NCBI GenBank assembly: GCA_020633055.1
Contig: JACKEJ010000007.1
Location: forward strand, 558,001-622,000
Source: Sandaracinaceae bacterium
GTDB taxonomy: Bacteria > Myxococcota_A > Polyangia > Polyangiales > Houyiibacteriaceae
Direction of reading: 5' to 3'
DNA: 64,000 nt
The first letter of the stretch is position 1, and each line of letters begins with the position of its first letter. Below, piece after piece: positions 58,879-64,000 of this stretch. The position numbers were made by a program, and so were the translations under genes. A model generated the notes under the pieces. It ran no database searches and was not told where the DNA came from. It was given only the letters and a program-made list of their open reading frames with translations.

Positions 58879-59910
58879 GTGAGCGAGATACACATCGACG
58901 GAAGCCAGGGCGAGGGTGGCGGGCAGGTCCTGCGCACCAGCCTCGCCCTGTCCGCCATCACGGGGACGCCCGTGCACATCACGCGGGTCCGCGCGAAGCG
59001 CAGCAAGCCGGGCCTCCTGCGTCAGCACCTGACCGCGCTGCGGGCGGCGGCCGAGGTCGCAGGCGCGCGGGTGACGGGGGACGAGCTCGGGAGCGGCGAG
59101 CTGCGCTTCGCGCCAGGGACGCCCAACGCGGGTCGCTACCACTTCGCCGTGGGAACCGCCGGCAGCGCCTGCCTCGTGTGCCAGACCGTGCTGCCGATGC
59201 TGCTGGTCGCGGACGGCCCCAGCGAGGTGGTCTTCGAGGGCGGGACGCACGCCATGGGCGCCCCCTCGTACGACTTCTTCGCCAACGTGTTCGTGCCGGC
59301 CCTGCGCCGCATGGGTGTCGCGCTGGACGTGCAGCTGGACAAGCACGGGTTCTACCCGGCGGGCGGGGGGCGCTTCACGCTGCGCGTCTCGCCCGTGCGC
59401 GCGTGGACTCCGCTCGACCTGACCGCGCCCAGCCCGCTGCGGGTGAGCGCGGTGCGCGCGCTGGTGGCGAACCTGCCGTTCGCCATCGCGCAGCGCGAGC
59501 TGGTGCGGGCGGGCGACGCGCTCGGGGTCGCCGAAGAGCAGCGCATCGGTCGCGCCGTGAAGTCGGCTGGCCCTGGGAACGTGCTCATGGTGGAGCTCGC
59601 CTCGGAGCTGGGCCCGGAGCTGGTGACCGCTTTCGGCCGGCGCGCCGTGTCGTCGGAGGCCGTGGCCGACGCGGCGGTCGCGGAGACGCAGGCGCTCACC
59701 CGCGCGGGCGTGTGCGTGGGTCCGCACCTGGCCGACCAGCTTCTGTTGCCGATGGCGCTCTCGGGTGGTGGTGCGCTCCGCACGCTGCCGCTGACGCTGC
59801 ACAGCGAGACCAACCTCGAGGTCATCCAGCGCTTCCTGCCGCTGCGCGTGGAGCGCGAGGTGGAGGCGTCCACCGGCATCACCACGTTGCGACTCTCGCG
59901 CAGGAGCTGA
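58879..59910 (+). CDS. rtcA: RNA 3'-terminal phosphate cyclase
   Basis: Turns RNA 3'-phosphate to 2',3'-cyclic phosphate with ATP. The 343-residue protein begins with DGSQGEGGGQVLRTSLALS (nucleotide site) and has TRVRAKRSKPGLLRQHL near 34, GGRFTL near 160 and the adenylylated His in VGPHLADQLLLPMAL near 283. Translation starts at a GTG with AAGGGA ahead of it, inside the rtcB end, so the two are coupled. It makes substrates for RtcB. Confidence 0.95.
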   Translation: MSEIHIDGSQGEGGGQVLRTSLALSAITGTPVHITRVRAKRSKPGLLRQHLTALRAAAEVAGARVTGDELGSGELRFAPGTPNAGRYHFAVGTAGSACLVCQTVLPMLLVADGPSEVVFEGGTHAMGAPSYDFFANVFVPALRRMGVALDVQLDKHGFYPAGGGRFTLRVSPVRAWTPLDLTAPSPLRVSAVRALVANLPFAIAQRELVRAGDALGVAEEQRIGRAVKSAGPGNVLMVELASELGPELVTAFGRRAVSSEAVADAAVAETQALTRAGVCVGPHLADQLLLPMALSGGGALRTLPLTLHSETNLEVIQRFLPLRVEREVEASTGITTLRLSRRS

Positions 59911-59958
59911 CCCCATCCGCCTCTTGCGGCAGGCGGCGCCGCGCCTCATACCGGGGCC

Positions 59959-61140
59959 GTGGACGACGTCTACCGCAGCGAAGAGAACCGCGACGTACCG
60001 CTCCCCGCGAAAGGCGAGTTCACGCCCATCGCCATCGGGCCGCTGCAGGTGTGGCCGCCCGTGGTGCTCGCCCCCATGGCGGGTGTGACCAACTGGCCCT
60101 TTCGCATGGTGTGCCGCGAGTTCGGCGCGGGGCTCTACGTGAGCGAGATGATCACCGCGCGCCCCCTCGTAGAGGGCCGCGACAAGACGCTGAAGCTGGC
60201 CGACTTCCACCCAGACGAGAGCCCACGCAGCCTGCAGCTGTACGGTGTGGACCCGTACTACGTCGGGGAAGCGGTGAAGCGCCTCGTGAGCGAGGGGCAC
60301 GTCGACCACATCGACATGAACTTCGGGTGCCCGGTCCCCAAGGTCACGCGCAAGGGCGGCGGCTCCGCCATCCCCGCGCGCCCTGCCCTGCTGGCCAGCA
60401 TCGTGCGGGCCGCGGTGCAGAACGCGGGCGCCGTGCCCGTGACCATCAAGTTCCGCAGCGGCGTGGACGACGACATCCTGACCTACCGCGACGCGGGGCG
60501 CATCGGCCAGGAGGAGGGCTGCGCCGCCGTCGCCGTGCACGCGCGCACGGCCGCGCAGCTGTACGACGGAGAGGCGGACTGGGAGGTCATCGCCGACCTG
60601 AAGCGCTTGGTCACGCACATCCCCGTGTTGGGCAACGGCGACATCTGGGAGGCGCGCGACGCGCTACGGATGATGCGCCTGACCGGCTGCGACGGCGTGG
60701 TGGTCGGGCGCGGTTGCCTCGGACGGCCATGGCTGTTCGCCGACCTGAGCGCCGTGTTCGACGGGCGCGAGCCCGACAACCCGCCGGACTTCGCTGGAGT
60801 CGCCACCATCATGCTGAAGCACGCGGGTCTGCTGTCCGAGTGGATGGGCGAGGAGCACGCCATGCGGCAGTTCCGCAAGCACGCCACCTGGTACACCAAG
60901 GGCTTCCGCGGCAGCGCGCAGCTCCGCCAGCGCCTGACCAACGTCAGCAGCCTCGCCGAGCTGCGTGACGCGCTGGCCGCGTTCGACTCCACGGAGCCCT
61001 TCCCGCCCAGCGCCATGCGCGTGAAGCGGGGCAAGACGGGTGGGCGGCAGCGCGTGACCTTGCCCGACGGATGGTGCGACGACCCGAACGACGCCACCCC
61101 GCCGGTGGACATCCCCCTGGAGCTGATGTCGGGGGGCTGA
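59959..61140 (+). CDS. dusB: tRNA-dihydrouridine synthase (DusB-like)
   Basis: Reduces uridines in tRNA to dihydrouridine using FMN and NADPH. The 393-residue protein has LAPMAGVTNWPFR near 37, the catalytic Cys in NFGCPVPKVTRKGGG near 120, KFRSGVDDD near 165, HARTAAQLYDGEADW near 195 and GDIWEARDAL/GVVVGRGCLGRPWLF near 225-255. A C-terminal extension follows, rich in basic residues. GTG start, 48 bp after rtcA; it may share the rtc transcript. Confidence 0.93.
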   Translation: MDDVYRSEENRDVPLPAKGEFTPIAIGPLQVWPPVVLAPMAGVTNWPFRMVCREFGAGLYVSEMITARPLVEGRDKTLKLADFHPDESPRSLQLYGVDPYYVGEAVKRLVSEGHVDHIDMNFGCPVPKVTRKGGGSAIPARPALLASIVRAAVQNAGAVPVTIKFRSGVDDDILTYRDAGRIGQEEGCAAVAVHARTAAQLYDGEADWEVIADLKRLVTHIPVLGNGDIWEARDALRMMRLTGCDGVVVGRGCLGRPWLFADLSAVFDGREPDNPPDFAGVATIMLKHAGLLSEWMGEEHAMRQFRKHATWYTKGFRGSAQLRQRLTNVSSLAELRDALAAFDSTEPFPPSAMRVKRGKTGGRQRVTLPDGWCDDPNDATPPVDIPLELMSGG

Positions 61141-61170
61141 CCCGCCCCAACGCTGCTACAGTCGCCGCCT

Positions 61171-61884
61171 GTGACCGCTGCCTTTCCACAGACCGTCCTC
61201 TTGGTAGAAGACGATCCCGCCTTGGCGCTGGGCCTGTGCGACAGCCTCGAGTTCGAGGGCTTCTCGGTGCTACACGCCAAGCGTGGCAGCGAGGCCATCG
61301 CCACAGCCAAGGCGGAGCGGCCAGACTGCATCCTGTTGGACGTCATGCTCCCGGACATGAACGGCTACCAGGTGTGCGAGGCCGTGCGCGCGTGGGACGC
61401 CAACGTGCCCATCCTGATGCTCACCGCCCGCAGCCAGGAAGCGGACAAGATCCGCGGGCTCGACGCCGGTGCGGACGACTACGTCACCAAGCCGTTCAGC
61501 GTGAGCGAGCTGATGGCGCGCGTGCGAGCGCTGCTGCGGCGCGCCAAGCGCACCACGCTGGCCCCCGCCGACGAGTTTCCCGTGGGCGAGTGCTGGGTGG
61601 ACCCGGCCAGCCAGGAGCTGCGCCTACCGGATGGGGCCGTGGAGCAGCTCTCGTTCTTCGAGGTCCAGCTGCTGGCCATGCTGCACGCGCACGGAGGGCA
61701 GCCCGTGTCGCGTGACGACATCCTCGAGAAGGTCTGGGGCAGCACGGGCAACACGCGCACCGTGGACAATTTCATCGTGAAGCTGCGCAAGAAGGTCGAG
61801 CCGCAGCCGGACAAGCCGCGCTACATCCTCACGGTGTACGGCGTGGGCTACCGCCTGGCGGTCGCCAAGGAAGAGGTGGGCTGA
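61171..61884 (+). CDS. OmpR-type response regulator
   Basis: A 237-residue protein with receiver domain (1-120; acidic pair EDD near 12, phospho-acceptor Asp in ILLDVMLPD near 55, Thr in LMLTARS near 84, Lys in YVTKPFS near 108) and a winged-helix DNA-binding domain (140-232; VSRDDILEKVWG, RTVDNFIVKLRKKVE, YGVGYRL). No histidine kinase is adjacent, so its partner lies elsewhere. GTG start at 61171. Its stop overlaps the next gene's start. Confidence 0.93.
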   Translation: MTAAFPQTVLLVEDDPALALGLCDSLEFEGFSVLHAKRGSEAIATAKAERPDCILLDVMLPDMNGYQVCEAVRAWDANVPILMLTARSQEADKIRGLDAGADDYVTKPFSVSELMARVRALLRRAKRTTLAPADEFPVGECWVDPASQELRLPDGAVEQLSFFEVQLLAMLHAHGGQPVSRDDILEKVWGSTGNTRTVDNFIVKLRKKVEPQPDKPRYILTVYGVGYRLAVAKEEVG

Positions 61885-62063
61885 TGGGCTCTGGGAGCAG
61901 CGCGCTCATCTGGTACTTCGCGTGCACGATCGTCGTGGCGTTCTTCACCATCTGCGCGTCGGCGTTGATCGTCATCGGGCGACGGTCGGACGCGCGCAAG
62001 CGGGCGGCACGGGCGGCCCTCTTGGCGCAGGCGGCCTCCGACGAGCCGAGCGACCGCGACTGA
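61884..62063 (+). CDS. 59-residue membrane protein coupled to the response regulator
   Basis: A 59-residue frame whose ATG overlaps the regulator's TGA (ATGA). One membrane helix (ALIWYFACTIVVAFFTICAS, about 7-26, then LIVIG) is followed by a basic Arg/Ala stretch (RRSDARKRAARAA) and an acidic tail. It has good coding composition and the positive-inside pattern of a real membrane protein. No family recognised. It could tune the regulator or its unseen kinase, which is inference. Confidence 0.65.
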   Translation: MGSGSSALIWYFACTIVVAFFTICASALIVIGRRSDARKRAARAALLAQAASDEPSDRD

Positions 62064-62097
62064 GTAACTTCACGGAGGCTGACGCGTCTTCGCCAGG

Positions 62098-63666
<1,569 letters not shown>

Positions 63667-63681
63667 CCCCGCGAGAACCTC

Positions 63682-64000
63682 ATGCAAGAGTCACCCAGCA
63701 CCACCACGAACCGACACCCGGCCGCCGTCTCGGCAGAATCACTGCGCGAGATCCAGGAGCGGTACGCGCGACGCATCAAGGCACGTCTCGCCCAGCCCGC
63801 GATCGACGTGACCGCCGCACGGGACGGAATGCTGGACTGCTTCGTGTCCACGTACCACGCCGGGCTCGCTGCGGGCGTGAAGGGCATCCTCGACATCGAT
63901 CCGGGCGAAGCGCAGGTGGCGCGGCTGGCGCGGTCACTCTTCCGAAAGAAGCTCGAGGCGCAGGGGGTGAGCTTCGACGCGCCAACGGTCGCGGCGCTCG
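63682..64000 (+). CDS. Unknown protein, 5' part (cut by window edge)
   Basis: At least 106 residues from the ATG at 63682, 15 bp after the kinase gene. It is open to the window end. The visible part is helical, with a polar N-terminus and a basic/hydrophobic mix (EIQERYARRIKARLAQPAI). No motif or family is recognised. Close spacing suggests the kinase's operon, so it could be a target or partner. Confidence 0.55.
   Translation, partial: MQESPSTTTNRHPAAVSAESLREIQERYARRIKARLAQPAIDVTAARDGMLDCFVSTYHAGLAAGVKGILDIDPGEAQVARLARSLFRKKLEAQGVSFDAPTVAAL

Overview
The window is high-GC bacterial chromosome, densely packed, with about 50 protein genes and no rRNA, tRNA or CRISPR array that I can see. The best guess is a myxobacterium-like member of the Myxococcota (inference). 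The grounds are GC-rich wobble positions, two eukaryote-like Ser/Thr kinases with unusual C-terminal domains (one with HRDVSPSN in the catalytic loop), many lipoproteins and TPR proteins, an alternative complex III plus A2-type caa3 oxidase operon, an AIM24-like protein, and a DUF3336-patatin lipase. No gene names the species.

Layout. 1-5.5 kb: 5' part of a very large TPR protein, a secreted alpha/beta hydrolase, a small non-autonomous IS21-like element and a small lipoprotein. 5.5-15 kb: DUF962 and b561-like membrane proteins, HMG-CoA lyase, a molybdopterin oxidoreductase, PgsA, a TPR-AIM24 protein, a flippase-like LPG-synthase membrane protein and a PAP2 phosphatase. 15-30.5 kb: one long minus-strand respiratory operon, actABCDEF - membrane protein - SCO - coxII-coxI-coxIII-coxIV - lipoprotein, most junctions overlapping by 4 nt. 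Quinol electrons enter ActABCDEF and pass through cytochromes to the caa3 oxidase, which reduces oxygen; SCO delivers copper to CuA. 31-38 kb: Ser/Thr kinase with a DUF4388/PATAN-like tail, serA, hisZ, purA and a DUF3105 lipoprotein. 38.5-43.8 kb: a nitronate-monooxygenase/IpdC-like enzyme behind a near-consensus promoter that carries a TetR/KstR-like operator, an epoxide-hydrolase-like protein, an acyltransferase-like protein, a rhodanese-E1 fusion and an ECF sigma factor. 44-53 kb: Nnr, a large TPR lipoprotein, the patatin lipase, sucCD (with a second copy of the TetR-like operator upstream), a small tail-anchored-like protein and a trypsin-like protease. 53-64 kb: an RNA-repair locus (rtcR, rtcB, rtcA) with a recognisable sigma-54 promoter, a GGDEF protein lying between rtcR and rtcBA, dusB, a response regulator coupled to a 59-residue membrane protein, a second Ser/Thr kinase with a degenerate cyclase-like tail, and a gene cut by the window edge.

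The most unusual observations are a 14-residue insertion in the CuA loop of cytochrome oxidase subunit II, the operator shared by the nitronate-monooxygenase-like gene and sucCD, the 232-bp IS21-like MITE, and the expanded rtc locus. Starts were chosen from Shine-Dalgarno sequences, signal peptides and 4-nt overlaps; where these were absent this is stated.
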